Position numbers and translations under genes: made by a program. A stretch of 64,000 nucleotides of DNA from Botryosphaeria dothidea. Its lineage: Eukaryota; Ascomycota; Dothideomycetes; Botryosphaeriales; Botryosphaeriaceae. This document shows, one piece after another, positions 11,296 to 21,760 of this stretch (position 1 is the first letter of the stretch; each line of letters begins with the position of its first letter). The DNA is taken from the NCBI GenBank assembly GCA_011503125.2, contig WWBZ02000002.1, positions 186,001 to 250,000 of the forward strand, given 5' to 3'. The notes beneath the pieces were generated by a model, which was given only the letters and a program-made list of their open reading frames with translations, was not told the DNA's origin and ran no database searches.

Positions 11296-11806
11296 TCAAA
11301 TCCAACAGATTCCAACGGCATACTCCTGAGGATTCGGGCAATTATGACATGAGCTGTCGGAGCCTTGGAACCCGTGCTTCCGACAATGTCCGAAGAAGGT
11401 ATTGCCATCGCTCCATTGACCAGGTATCTCCAACTGCAATCGTTAGCGCTATCCGTCTGACCAAAGTAGCATTCGGCTTACGTAAGGCCCTGTAAATCGA
11501 GGACCTCCCTTGACGCTGCTCGCTCCCCATGGTTTGCCGTCGTAGCCTACAATAATCAGCTTGCATTGACTCATGCTTGTAGTAGTTGTGAACCTACTGT
11601 ATTGATAGCCTAAACAGCATTCTGCAAGAAGAAGGTCGTCCAATGCCAGATCAATTTCTTGATCTTCTCCGAGTTGGCAGGCACACCACCTCCACTTGTC
11701 GGCGACCGATGAGCGCCTACAAGATCGTCAACGTATGACATGGAATATCAGGGCTCGCTTACCATAACATGCAACTGAACCCAAAAAGAGCACCCAGCGT
11801 ACGCAT
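11296..11806 (-). CDS. Small Cys-rich protein, effector-like candidate
   Basis: Three exons (minus strand: 11763-11806, 11482-11716, 11296-11433) give 138 aa. The introns are 46 bp (11717-11762, GTAAGC...GTAG) and 48 bp (11434-11481, GTAAGC...GCAG with a CTAAC branch). The spliced frame stays open through both junctions, while each exon alone is blocked. The short N-terminus is hydrophobic (Leu-Gly-Ala-Leu-Phe-Gly-Phe) and could be a signal peptide, though a further upstream start is possible. There are ten or so Cys, including Cys-Ala-Cys, Glu-Cys-Cys, Cys-His-Asn-Cys and a Cys-Trp-Ile end. I recognise no family. Secretion plus Cys content and its place among lineage-specific genes make an effector or antimicrobial role possible, but this is inference. 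Confidence 0.62.
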
Positions 11807-12311
11807 TGTATAGCGAGGAAAAGATGGAAGAGATATTGAAGTCTGGAATGGTGTTTTAGGGGATGGGAAATCCAAGACTTTGAAGCATGGCAACCTATTT
11901 ATAGGTAGGGTTTAACCGGCAACTTCTACAAAAGTAAAAGAAAGTCAAACGGTCGCCGATGCAGACGGTAGAGGGCAAAACCTGCGTGAAAAGATGTGGT
12001 CCTCAAGTATTTAAGTTTACAGAAGAAACCCTAGTCTGTTGTTGGATTGTTGATGAATAACGATGATCCATTGATGATTGGCATTAAGAGAGAGAGGGTA
12101 GGTAACCCGCTTGCATCTTATACAAGTGATTGTGACTAAGCTATATAGTGAGACACGATTCGTCTCAAAAACGAGTGATATCCTACATCTGTCTTTATCT
12201 TTTGCCCCTTGCACCTTCACTTGAACGGTATAGACTTAAGTATGATACGGAACCTCTGCTTTGATGTTCTGACCTCGAAGAATATCTCCTCTTTTCTCTG
12301 TAATTCTCAAC
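11807..12311. other. Intergenic, divergent
   Basis: Promoter side of two divergently transcribed small secreted-protein genes. AT-richer than its surroundings. A TATTTATAG stretch near 11895-11904 lies about 90-100 bp upstream of the minus-strand start and could be a TATA-like element for that gene. No other feature seen. Confidence 0.4.
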
Positions 12312-12886
12312 ATGACCATGTTTTGGCTACCTCTTCTGTTGTTCGCCACATTTGCACTCTCAAGCCCTACTCTTCTCGAACCCCGCCAAGGAAACTGCAT
12401 GTGCACCGCAGATGCGACCAACGACATGCAAGTCAGCCGGTCCATCATCAATGACGTACAGAACAACTACTGGGACGTGGTCGTAAACCGACAGCGGTAT
12501 CCCCCAGACGACTACGAGGAAATACCGTGGCGGACCGCCCGCGGAGGCACAAGGGATTCCTGGCTGGAGTTCAGAGCATACAGAATATTCCAAGGCCAGA
12601 GCGCGGGAGCCCAGGCCATCTCCGAAATCCGCATCCGCGGCTGGAGCCGTATGATCAGGCCGACCTTCCGCGCAAACGTGAACGACTTGTATCCAAACTA
12701 CGCTCGTGCTCCGGGCCTCATGTCGGCAAACTCGGAGACGGGGTACAGCGCGATCCGCCGGCTCATCATACCCTTTTCAGCAAACGTACCAGGTCCTGAT
12801 AGAGTCTCGTACACGTTATCCGGAATCTGGCGTGAGTTTTGCATCCCCATTCCGCTTGCTCAGGTTGCTAAAATAATATAGAGTAA
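12312..12886 (+). CDS. Small secreted protein, unknown family
   Basis: Exon 1 is 12312-12831; a 50-bp intron at 12832-12881 (GTGAGT...TATAG, GCTAAAAT branch) leads to a 5-nt last exon ending in TAA, giving 174 aa that end Gly-Ile-Trp-Gln. Without splicing the frame runs to 12881. Residues 1-18 are a strong signal peptide, followed by Leu-Leu-Glu-Pro-Arg-Gln, which resembles the short pro-region and Kex2-like site seen in many fungal secreted proteins. The mature part has a Cys-Met-Cys motif but no other Cys. It contains many aromatic and Arg residues. No family recognised. An alternative start is the Met two codons later. Confidence 0.7.
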
Positions 12887-13221
12887 GGAATTTGAGCAAA
12901 AGGGAGTAATGTTCCATCAAAAACTCCCCAATCACTATATTCGGACAATTTTCTTTTGCCATCAATTGCAAACCGGTAATCAGAAAGTGGTTGAGGAAGA
13001 CGGTAGCAAGCCAACACCCAGGGATTACGTAGGTAGCTTTCTTAGGTAGTTCAAAAGCAGGGTATTTCTGTACCGTGGTAATGAAAATTAGCCTCAATCT
13101 TTGGAACTTAAGATCGTGTGTCTCGCCACCTCACACACCTCGCGAACACGACTATGCCGAACTGAGGCTTTTCAAAGAACACTGCTGTCCCTTTGCGGCA
13201 GTTCCCGGCCTCTGTCTGATC
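12887..13221. other. Intergenic
   Basis: Between a small secreted-protein gene and F-box-like copy B, both on plus. The in-frame extension from 13075 upstream of copy B does not resemble the family and is probably leader sequence. Confidence 0.4.
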
Positions 13222-14181
13222 ATGGACCCCCAACACCGGTCGAACCACAAGGCTGTGTGGGCCGTTCCGGTAGACCCCGCCATGCCGGGCGCCCACCTGG
13301 AGGCCTTCCACAACGCCAAGCCACGGATGGAAACCTTTCAACTGTGTTGCAGATTCGGCCAGGGAGAGAGCCGGCTGTTGCGGCTACTCCGGAAGACACC
13401 GCAAGAGATTATCGACGTCATGCTTTACCGGGGGATTCACCTCTCCCGCTCTCGTTATTACCCCGAGTGGCTGGACGATCTGAGTTGCGTGGAAGGGCAC
13501 TGTGATGGGGTCAATCATGGCAGATACTTGTGCCTACGCAGCGAGTATGGTGATCTAGCAGCATTTGAGTACCTCCGCAACGTCCGCTATGCAGGATTGC
13601 TGGCATCCAGGAAAAGATCCCACATGTTGCTGGAGGCCGAGCGCCGTGTTCAAGAAGAACCAACGGCAAGTGGTGGCAAACGGTTCATCGACCTGCTCCG
13701 GAACAGTGATGCAAAAGCAGCGGAGGCATCTACCAGCAGCCACGGAGCCGAGAGCTCTCGAGTCCGTCAGTGGGAAAAATCACCCGGAAGCTTGGTAAGA
13801 AAAGCTCCTTGTCTTGCTAAGCAATCCCAGAAGCGCTCACGGAGTTGTAGCTCCAGGAAACTCTGTTGGAAGACTTTGGCTTCGCTATCTCCGCTACTGC
13901 TCAGAAGAGAACAGCCTGGGTCCAGATTCATTCTTGGTGTTATGCAAATTCCATCGAATCCTATAGCCACAGCCTGGCTCTATGTTGCGGACGAAGCGAC
14001 TGCCGAGACAATTTTACCCAAGGATTTTACAGAGTACTCCATGTTCTACGTCATTCGTGATGACGCAGGAAAATTCCCACCCTATGTTGAGAGACGTTTC
14101 ATGAAAGCGATGCGGTGGCTTGCTCTGAAGTCATCCTCTCCGGAAGGCGAGTCTGCGAAGCCAAGCCGTTCTACTTGCTAA
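13222..14181 (+). pseudogene. F-box-like family protein, decayed copy B
   Basis: The start at 13222 aligns with copy A (Trp-Ala-Val-Pro-Val-Asp-Pro, then Leu-Glu-Ala-Phe), and Thr-Pro-Gln-Glu-Ile-Ile-Asp-Val replaces the F-box-like helix. The pattern Asp-Asp-Leu-Ser-Cys-Val-Glu-Gly-His-Cys-Asp matches copy A about 30 residues on. The middle is damaged: Glu-Asp-Phe-Gly-Phe...Ser-Ala-Thr, equivalent to copy A's Glu-Glu-Phe-Gly-Leu, is encoded in a different frame at about 13865-13900 with a TAG just upstream. The main frame regains the family at about 13960 (Tyr-Val-Ile-Arg-Asp, Arg-Trp-Leu-Ala-Leu). Past the TAA at 14179, the region 14213-14280 encodes Arg-Glu-Ala-Trp-Pro-Lys, matching copy A's last exon. 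The 35-bp gap before it is too short for a normal intron. A broken gene is the best reading. Confidence 0.5.
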
Positions 14182-15779
14182 GTGTTTTTTTTTGTGCTGA
14201 TGAAACTACAGTCAAAAGAGAAGCATGGCCAAAGAAAGTTGTTCTGAAGCACACCTGCCGCATCGAGCGGGCCTTGTGTCAAGGGTACAAACCTCTGGCC
14301 CATCTGTGTGCGAGTCTCGAATAGACATCTATTCGCAGTTATTTGTTCGATTAATATAAGATGGTGCTCCAGCCAGCCGGATGATATCGAGTGGGATACA
14401 GGGCGAAAGACAAATACAGCTCCGGTGTTAGAAACGTTTGACAAGAGGGGTGATGTGGTTTGGAGGCGAGTCTGGCGAGGAAACCTCGTAGCAAACAGCA
14501 GAAAAGGTCAGAATTTACAAGAAACACAACCACGTCTTTGAAATATTCCCTCTGCCATTCTGAATAAGTGTGATGCCGTGATTGCAGGGCATTTGATACA
14601 AACACCGCCCGTTCACTCATTGACAATGATGAGAGGGTAGTGGCTATGATTGGAAGAGCGATGTCACTTCTTGATCTCCATGTACCAAGCAACATTGACC
14701 GTTCCACCCTGCTACCCACAAACCCCGCGGCTAGACGAGGGAAAAGTCTTATCGATGGAGAAGGCCATTGTATCTGCGGTATGCACGATGATTTTCAATG
14801 CCACTTCTGTATACCTGTCGGCAATGAGCGTACATTAAATGGCTGCATGAATCCGGAGAAGTCGAACCAGGAATGAGGTTCGGGCGTTACGCTGGAGAAG
14901 TCAAGGATGATAGCGTCATGGATGTAGCCGTGCGAAAGATGTGAACAAGGATCAAGCACCCCACTTGGTGAAACTGATTGAGCGGATAGCGATAAGGTGA
15001 TGAACATGTCGGCCATCCCTTCGCTCATCAGCTTCCCTTTCTGGCCGCCAATCCTCCTCGTGAACGCCGGAATCAACCAAGCCGAATGTATGCAGCGGCT
15101 GAGTAGGCTCGGAATAGAAATGAGCCCACATCCGTGTATATCATCCTCGATCTGGAAGATGGTTACGCACTAATAGCACAGCCTTAAGCCGCGACAACGT
15201 TCTCATGCCTATGCGAGAACCAGGATGAACCCAACCCCGCCTCCGTCTTTTCCCCCAAGTGATACGTCATTGTCATGGCATTCGCAACCCGCACCCAATC
15301 AACAACCTTGCTTTACGGATGCCAACCGTGTCAGGTTCAAACCCGCAAGAACATGAGACGCCGTGTTGCACAACGGTCACACTTCGCCAGAAATCTTCCA
15401 TGGCAGTCCGCCCCATGGGCCCGAGATGGCGACAGGCCGGTGGCCTCTGGGACCGGCCCGACGACCTCGTTCTGCCGTATTCCCTAAACGAATACGAGCG
15501 CTCTGACCTCCTTGACGGGAACCTCGTCCCCGAATTTATTCACCTTCCCCCGCAGCTGACCGGATTCTTTTGCAAAAAATCCTCCGGCTCGCTTGTCTGC
15601 TTCTGCCCAGACCTCAAACCTCCAATCTTGTGCGTGATATCTGTCGATTCCGAGCGGGATGGTGCAATAATACAGGGCCGATCCGGCCTGGCGCGACGAA
15701 CAAGACCTACTTAAAACGATCACCTCCCCCGCCCGCATCCAATCTATCACACAAGACTTCTTTTCTCCCCGGCACCAAA
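14182..15779. other. Intergenic, 1.6 kb, no confident gene
   Basis: The first 100 bp hold the relic C-terminal exon of F-box-like copy B. On the minus strand 14660-15080 there are fragments that look faintly protein-like in different frames (for example a Met-started frame at 14795-15076), but I could not build a spliced gene. The last 100 bp before 15780 is C-rich leader of the P450 gene. Confidence 0.4.
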
Positions 15780-17658
15780 ATGGATACCCCCGCGGTTGTC
15801 AATACGCCGGTCTCCCTACTCGGCGGCTGGCAAAACCTCCCTCTTCTCATAGCCGGCCTATTGTCCCTAGTACGTCAACTCCACTAAAAACCCATTGTCC
15901 TTTGTCCTCTCCCATCAGTCTACACCAGTCCCAAAAATTCAAGAAAGACGCATGAAAGAAAAAAAAAAAAACCGCAACCCTAACACACGCCACCCCCCAT
16001 CCCCACAGCTCCTCCTCTCCACCCTCACCAAAGCCCTCTACAACCTCCACCTCCACCCCCTCCACGCCCACCCCGGCCCCACCCTCGCCGCCTGCACCGA
16101 CCTCGTCTACTGGCTGCACTTCCTCCGTGGCGACCTCCACCTCTGGCTGTACGCCCTGCACGCGCAGCACGGCGAAACCGTGCGCTTCGGGCCCGACCGC
16201 CTCTCCTTCATCACGCCCGCCGCCTGGAAAGACATCTACGGGCACCGCAGCGCCGCCCGCAAGACGGCGCCGCCCGCAAAGGACCCCAAGTTCTACCTCG
16301 GCTCGAAGCACGGCGGCGACGACGACGGCGCCGAGGGCGACCGGCCGAGCCTGACGGGCATCCTCGACGACGTCGCGCACGCGCAGGTGCGGCGCATCTT
16401 CGCGCACGCCTTCAGCGACCGCGGGCTGCGGGCGCAGGAGCCGCTGATACGCGGCTACGTCGACCAGCTGGTGGCGAGCCTGCGCGCGCGCGCAGGGCGG
16501 GGCGAGGCGTTCGACGTGGTCAAGATGTACAACTGCACCACGTTCGACGTCATGGGCGACCTGACGTTCGGCGAGGGGTTGGGGTTGCTGGAGCGGAGCG
16601 AGTTGAACGGGTGGGTCGGCGCGCTGTTTCGCGGCATCAAGGGCGCGGTGCTGGGGCAGATGAGCAGGGAGTATCCGTTGTTGGGGAAGCTGGTGTATCT
16701 GCTCGTGCCGGCGGGGCTGAAGCGGATGATGGAGGAGCATCAGCAGTATACGCGCGAGCGGGTGCGGAGGAGGCTGGAGAAGCAGGGGTCTGGGTTGGAG
16801 AGGCCGGACATCTGGGGGCTTGTGTTGAAGCAGGAGGAGGGGAAGGGGTTGACGCTGAAGGAGATGAATGCGCAGGCCTCGCTGTTCATGATTGCGGGGA
16901 CCGAGACGACGGCGACGCTGCTGAGCGGGTTGACGTTTCTGTTGCTCAAGAACCCGGACAAGTATGAGAGGCTTGTGGGGGAGATTCGGGGGTCGTTCGT
17001 TTCCGAGGATGAGTTGACCATTGAGAATCTGCGGAAGCTCCAATACATGCACGCATGCTTTGAAGAGGGGTTCAGGAGTAAGTGAGAGAGAAGTGCGAGT
17101 ATGCTTCGGGAACTACTGGTTAACTTGCGGTCAATCAGTATACCCTCCAGTGCCGATTGGGCTACCTCGCGTCATTCCTGACGGTGGAGCATCAGTTGCC
17201 GGTCAATGGGTTCCAGGACAGGTGAGCAGATTCCATACGAAGGAAGAGCTGACACACGCTAACACCCGGGCACAACAGACGCGTGTGTCCATACCGCAAT
17301 GGGCCGCTTACCGATCGAGCTTTAATTTTCAAGATCCTCTCTCGTTCATACCAGAGCGGTGGCTGCCGGAGGGCGGTTTTGAGAGCGACAGGAAAGATAT
17401 TCTGCAGCCCTTCTCCATAGGTCCGCGAAATTGCCTTGGCCAAAAGTGAGTATACACATTGTACCAGCTGGAACATCAGGTCTCACACTAACGCGCGCAA
17501 TTAGTCTGGCCTATCATGAGATGCGGTTGATTCTTGCAAAAGTGCTCTGGCATTTTGACCTCAGCATGGGACCTGAGAATGATGGGTGGCTGGACCAGAA
17601 ATGCTTTGCTCTGTGGGAGAAGCATCCCCTGATGCTGAAAGCAATTGCAAGGAAGTGA
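15780..17658 (+). CDS. Cytochrome P450 monooxygenase
   Basis: Five exons (15780-15869, 16009-17077, 17139-17221, 17279-17445, 17505-17658) give 520 aa. The introns are 139, 61, 57 and 59 bp. An N-terminal membrane anchor (about residues 9-40) places it in the ER. The I-helix has Ala-Gly-Thr-Glu-Thr-Thr, the ExxR pair is Glu-Glu-Gly-Phe-Arg followed by Ile-Tyr-Pro-Pro-Val-Pro, and Pro-Glu-Arg-Trp and the haem loop Phe-Ser-Ile-Gly-Pro-Arg-Asn-Cys-Leu-Gly are present. Splicing of the last intron restores Gly-Gln-Asn-Leu-Ala-Tyr-His-Glu-Met-Arg. The pattern resembles the fungal group annotated as isotrichodermin C-15 hydroxylase-like P450s, which act in secondary metabolism or detoxification. No synthase gene lies nearby, so it is not obviously in a cluster. 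Substrate unknown. The first intron contains a long A run and C-rich tract. Confidence 0.93.
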
Positions 17659-17876
17659 GTATTGAAACCCGATTCGACTTACGTCTGTACAGATTCAACG
17701 TGGGTAGCTGACCATTTGAGCACCTCACTGGCGTTAAGATGACGGGTTCGGCAATTATACTCTCTTATACATTTCATAATTTGGTTCCCGCACCACTTTC
17801 GATCAGTACGCGTGTGAGCAGTTGGGCAGCGTGATCTAATGAAAGAGCCGGAGGAAACCTACCTCAACTGCAACCA

Positions 17877-18619
17877 TTATGCCTTGTTGCTCGGCCTCTT
17901 GAGCATGCTTACGATCTTGTACTCTTTACCATCCAGCATGAATCTCGTCAAGTCAACCTCATCAACCTCTTCGAATCCCAGCTTCTTGTAAAGAAACGCT
18001 CCCATGGGTGTGGCCTCCAAGTAAACGGGTACCCCGTCCTTTTCAGCCTGCTCCAACCCCCACTGGACCAAAGCCGCACCCAATCCTTTCCTTTGGTAGT
18101 CTGGATGACAGGACAATGATGCGAGATCTTGTACAAATCAGCTCTCCGCGCGCTCTTCTTGGCCGGTTCTCCACGTCAAAACTTACACCAAAAGTCCTTA
18201 CTCTCGCCAAACACCCTCTCCTTCGACTCCTTCATATACTTGTACTGCACGTCCAAAACAACCGGATCCGCGCACTTCGGCCTCTCATTCTGATCGGCCC
18301 CATCGGCCACGATCTTCTTGTCGCCGCCATCGGGATCCAGCTTCTGGGGCGCGACCCACGACGCCCACGCGGCGATGGAGCCAGGCCTGTCCGGGTCGAC
18401 GATTTTCCAGTGGCAGCCTTGGTTTTCGGCGAGACGCTTGCGCATGCGGCGCCTGCGGAAGTTCAGCTCCTCGTCCGGATCGCTCGGGTCGATGAGGTGC
18501 GGCGGGAAGGTGGCCATGCGCAGGCGGTCGTTGTGGAAGGCCGGCGCGCCGCTTTCCATGCACGCCTCGACGTCGTCTTCGGTGACGGGCTGGATGTCGT
18601 AAGGCGGACTCAGCGGCAT
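17877..18619 (-). CDS. GNAT-family N-acetyltransferase
   Basis: Two exons, 18187-18619 and 17877-18127, with a 59-bp intron at 18128-18186 (GTAAGT...ACAAG), give 227 aa. Splicing restores Leu-Ala-Ser-Leu-Ser-Cys-His-Pro-Asp-Tyr-Gln-Arg-Lys-Gly-Leu-Gly-Ala-Ala-Leu, the acetyl-CoA-binding motif A (Q/R-x-x-G-x-G/A). The C-terminal part has Val-Tyr-Leu-Glu-Ala-Thr and Leu-Tyr-Lys-Lys-Leu-Gly-Phe, standard for motif B. The N-terminal half has a charged insert (Asp-Pro-Asp-Gly-Gly-Asp-Lys-Lys). The start at 18619 precedes Pro-Leu-Ser-Pro-Pro-Tyr-Asp-Ile; an upstream open frame to 18865 is not family-like. No signal peptide. Acceptor substrate unknown. Confidence 0.9.
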
Positions 18620-19371
18620 GATGGCGGGCGGCGAATTGACACGGAGGGATGGCGCCAAAGGAGCCGAGGAATCAGAAAGATGGAATTGGCGCTCACGGTG
18701 ACTTGCGGCGCGGAAGTGCGCCTTATTTATGCGGAAAGCCGTGAGGTGGTGGGGGTTGCGTTGAGACGGCGGCAAGAGCAGGCAGCAGCTTTTGTTCCGT
18801 GACGTTTGGCGAGTTCCGGCTGACGCCACTGCCGGCGGCCTATGAGGGCACCGTCTGGTCACCACGGAGGCGCCCGGCTCATGAGTTTTAGGTAGGTGGT
18901 TTGGAAGTAAAGTGCTGACGGGCGGCGCGATGTCACCCTAATACGGTCCGTGCCGTTGTTGACTCATTGAATCGCCCGTGGATGCGTCATTCGAACTCCG
19001 ACGTGAACTCCGGCACGGATTGTAGTGTAAAGGAGTCTTGTCCAGTGGATTAGCGCTGCTGAAGGCTGAGCGGCCAGGCATGTGGAAGATGGTGTTTAGG
19101 TTGTGTTGCGGCCGAGCGATTGCGCCACCTTTTGACTAGCCACCCCGGTCTCGCTTACCGCATTAGGCTCGCCTTAGCCGCTCTCCCCGTAAAGCCACAA
19201 CACACGCCTGCCTACCGCCTGGATGCCTTGCTGTGCCCATCTGTGCCTCTCTACACTATCCTTGGGCTAGACGTTATTTGAAGGTCTGCTCTCCGATCTG
19301 CGTGCATCTTTTCCAACAGACAAGTCATCCAATCTTGAAAGCATATCGACCTTCATACGGCTATTTCCAAC
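18620..19371. other. Intergenic, divergent promoters
   Basis: Between the GNAT gene (minus) and the DUF7587-like gene (plus). I see no gene or structured element. C/T-rich tracts near 19200-19360 fit a fungal promoter. Confidence 0.4.
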
Positions 19372-20475
19372 ATGTACATGACAGAAGAGCAGTTTGACTT
19401 GCTTCACAGTAAGCGCCCAGCTACTGGCTCTGGAAATTGTAACTCACGGCAGAAAGGATCCAGGCGTCACGTCCCGCGCTACCTCTTCCGCGCCTTTTCG
19501 GACAAGTCTCGCGGCGGCATAGGGCTGAACAACTTTGAAGAAATCCTCCCCGACGACACCAACTGGTCTTCTCCCCAAAATGCCGGCGAAGCAGGCACGA
19601 GACGAATGCTCGAAGAGCACCTTCTTTGGCACTATGACCACCCGTCCGCATTCACCTCTTGGTCCAGTTCGCTCCTATGGGTCATTCGCCATGCCCTCGC
19701 CAAGAAGTACATCAAAGAAGAGGACGTCTACATCTGCAACCTGGACACTTCCAATTATGGCATTCCCGTCTATCCGGCAACTGCCCTGTACGATGCCTAC
19801 AGCCTCACTCCCCGCCCGACCAGTAGATACGTGCAGCCTGATCTGAGCCGGCACTACTACTACGGGGAATACCTTCTCCACGGCCCCATCTGCAGCGGAA
19901 CGGCAAAGTTCGAAGTGGTCTGTCTCGACGAGCTAGAGGCCGAGGGCATGTACATACTCCTCCCCGAACTTACCTCCGACAGCGAACGGCGCAGAGATGG
20001 CTTGGCCCGCACGGTGAGAGACACGCGCGACCGCCTATCCTCCCCAAGCCTGCTCCCCAGTCAAGTCAGACAGTGGCACCCGGAGAACACCAGGTTTGCC
20101 AAAAGGCTTGGGAGCTGTTTCGGAGACGCTTCCGTGTTCCCGGTTGCTGCTGCGTTCCTTTCGCTTCGCCGGTGGAATGCGGGGCAGTCCTCACAGAACG
20201 GAATCGATGACATCCTGAATGCGCTAAGGCATTATCCAATGCCCGAGAATCTCGGTGGGGAGGAGGATTTCGGTGATGATATAGCAGACTATGAGAGGTA
20301 CAAGCCCAGAGAGGCTTTGTTCTTCAGGACCTTGCTGGAACAGCTCCGCAACCGCAACGCAGAAAGAAAGATTGAACACGAAGCGGAGCGCGAGGCGCAG
20401 ATCCTGATGGGCCATTTGAGCTGTGAGTCATACTCCTTACAAGCGCAGGTGTGCGCGAGGCTTATCTATCTGTAG
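19372..20475 (+). CDS. DUF7587-like fungal protein, possible ART-like fold
   Basis: 367 codons in one frame. The core is Pro-Arg-Tyr-Leu-Phe-Arg-Ala-Phe-Ser (residues 35-43), Phe-Thr-Ser-Trp-Ser-Ser-Ser-Leu (about 94-101), Val-Tyr-Ile-Cys-Asn-Leu-Asp-Thr, and Tyr-Tyr-Gly-Glu-Tyr-Leu-Leu-His-Gly-Pro-Ile. This matches the fungal domain I know as DUF7587. The order Arg, then Ser-x-Ser, then Glu before a Gly-containing turn recalls R-S-E ADP-ribosyltransferases; that is inference. No signal peptide. The C-terminal third is charged, with a helix at Asn-Arg-Asn-Ala-Glu-Arg-Lys. A GTGAGT at 20423 could start an intron, replacing the last 17 residues with a short alternative end. Start could also be the Met at codon 3. 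Function unknown. Confidence 0.75.
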   Translation: MYMTEEQFDLLHSKRPATGSGNCNSRQKGSRRHVPRYLFRAFSDKSRGGIGLNNFEEILPDDTNWSSPQNAGEAGTRRMLEEHLLWHYDHPSAFTSWSSSLLWVIRHALAKKYIKEEDVYICNLDTSNYGIPVYPATALYDAYSLTPRPTSRYVQPDLSRHYYYGEYLLHGPICSGTAKFEVVCLDELEAEGMYILLPELTSDSERRRDGLARTVRDTRDRLSSPSLLPSQVRQWHPENTRFAKRLGSCFGDASVFPVAAAFLSLRRWNAGQSSQNGIDDILNALRHYPMPENLGGEEDFGDDIADYERYKPREALFFRTLLEQLRNRNAERKIEHEAEREAQILMGHLSCESYSLQAQVCARLIYL

Positions 20476-21760
20476 TGGGAACTGCATTAGAACAGGCTCA
20501 CCAGCATGTAGCTCAAGCGTGAGCAAACCTTGGATGAGCTCAAACTTCCATATCGAATTATTCTATATAACAGTTCCAGAATGAATAGAGCCTTCTCCGT
20601 CTCCATGACGAGCCATTACCTCGAGAGCAGAGCCTGCTTAATTGAACGCCTCAACTCAGGAGCGTGATTCTTGCCATTCTCGAGCAAGTCTCTGGCAGGA
20701 TGATATAAACACAACTGACTCCAGCGAAACTGTGGCTCTCCGGATGGGGGTATAGCTGAGCGAGGAGTCGGAGTCGGATGAGCCTCTCGAATGAACTGAT
20801 CAACTTCTGAGTGCGGCAGTCGCATTGCCGATAGAAGTGAACATGTATTTCATCAGTCACGCACGACTTGTGGTTGATGTAGAGGAGAAGGTAAATGCTT
20901 TGAAGAGTTTTTTGTATTGCCGGAAACCACAGATGCTGACTTCGGCAAACGGTCAGCATCAAAGAAGGAACTGGAGCAGGTAGCATTTCATTGGGTGACC
21001 ATTTCAGAATGCTGGAGTCCTCAGCTGGTATTTTGTTCGCGAAAACTGCCTTGCTTAGGTGGCACGCACTGCCGTCACGTCGAAAGCCAGGATTTGAACT
21101 GACGCACAAGGCAAACCACAGAAGCCAACGAGCAATAATTGACGCCTAAGTTTTTATAACCGCTTGAACATTGCATCATTGTGATAGCACATACTCATTA
21201 TGACAAGACACTGCATTTGAGGATCCATTCATTCCCATACCTAGTCATACATCTTCGTGTCCATAGTCTCCATTCTCTCACAACGCAGCCTCCCCTTGAT
21301 CTCCCTCTTCACTCCACTTCTTTCAAATACGCCGTTTTCAACATACACACACATCAGCAAGAAAAGCTTGGCCACTGAGTGATTGATCAAATCCATACTT
21401 TTTCGGTTCTCCTCTCCCTACCCATCTGCCCCAGAAAGACGAGGGGAAAATTTGAAGAAAACTAACTTGAGAGGCGCTCGCTCAGCGATGAAGCAAGCAG
21501 AATAAGCCACCCCGCATTATCTCGGTTTGCTCAATGAAAGAAAAATGGTGACATCAACAATATTGTTGAAGGACCCTGAGAACCTGCGCGCCTGTGATTT
21601 TGCTGTCCGAAAGGTGGAAAAAAAAGTAAAAACGACGAAATGTCTTCGCTCGAATGTCGCCATGAAAAGGAAGCAACAAGCAAGAATGTGTAAGAACACC
21701 GGAGAAAGTAAAACGCTCCGCCCCTATGACCATGCACAACCACTATCCTCGTTAAATAAC
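20476..21760. other. Intergenic, convergent
   Basis: 3' flanks of the DUF7587-like gene and of TPR/MLP1. A minus-strand frame at 20651-21109 (152 codons) and a shorter one at 20616-20825 are open but show no domain, and no splice pattern links them. An A-rich stretch lies at 21620-21640. Confidence 0.45.

Noticed and set aside
14177..14211. GC-AG intron in F-box-like copy B
   Set aside because: It would be 35 bp, shorter than any other intron in the window, so a decayed junction is more likely.
14795..15076. 93-codon frame on minus, faintly protein-like
   Set aside because: I could not link it to other exons with plausible splice sites; no signal peptide.
15847..17052. 401-codon frame antisense to the P450
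   Set aside because: Low-complexity Arg/Leu/Pro/Glu translation; an effect of GC-rich third positions in the P450.
21085..21105. T-arm-like sequence (GTTCAAATCC on minus)
   Set aside because: No matching acceptor stem, D arm or anticodon arm at the right distance, so not a tRNA.
20651..21109. 152-codon open frame on minus in an intergenic gap
   Set aside because: No domain, no clear start context and no partner exons; kept only as a remark.
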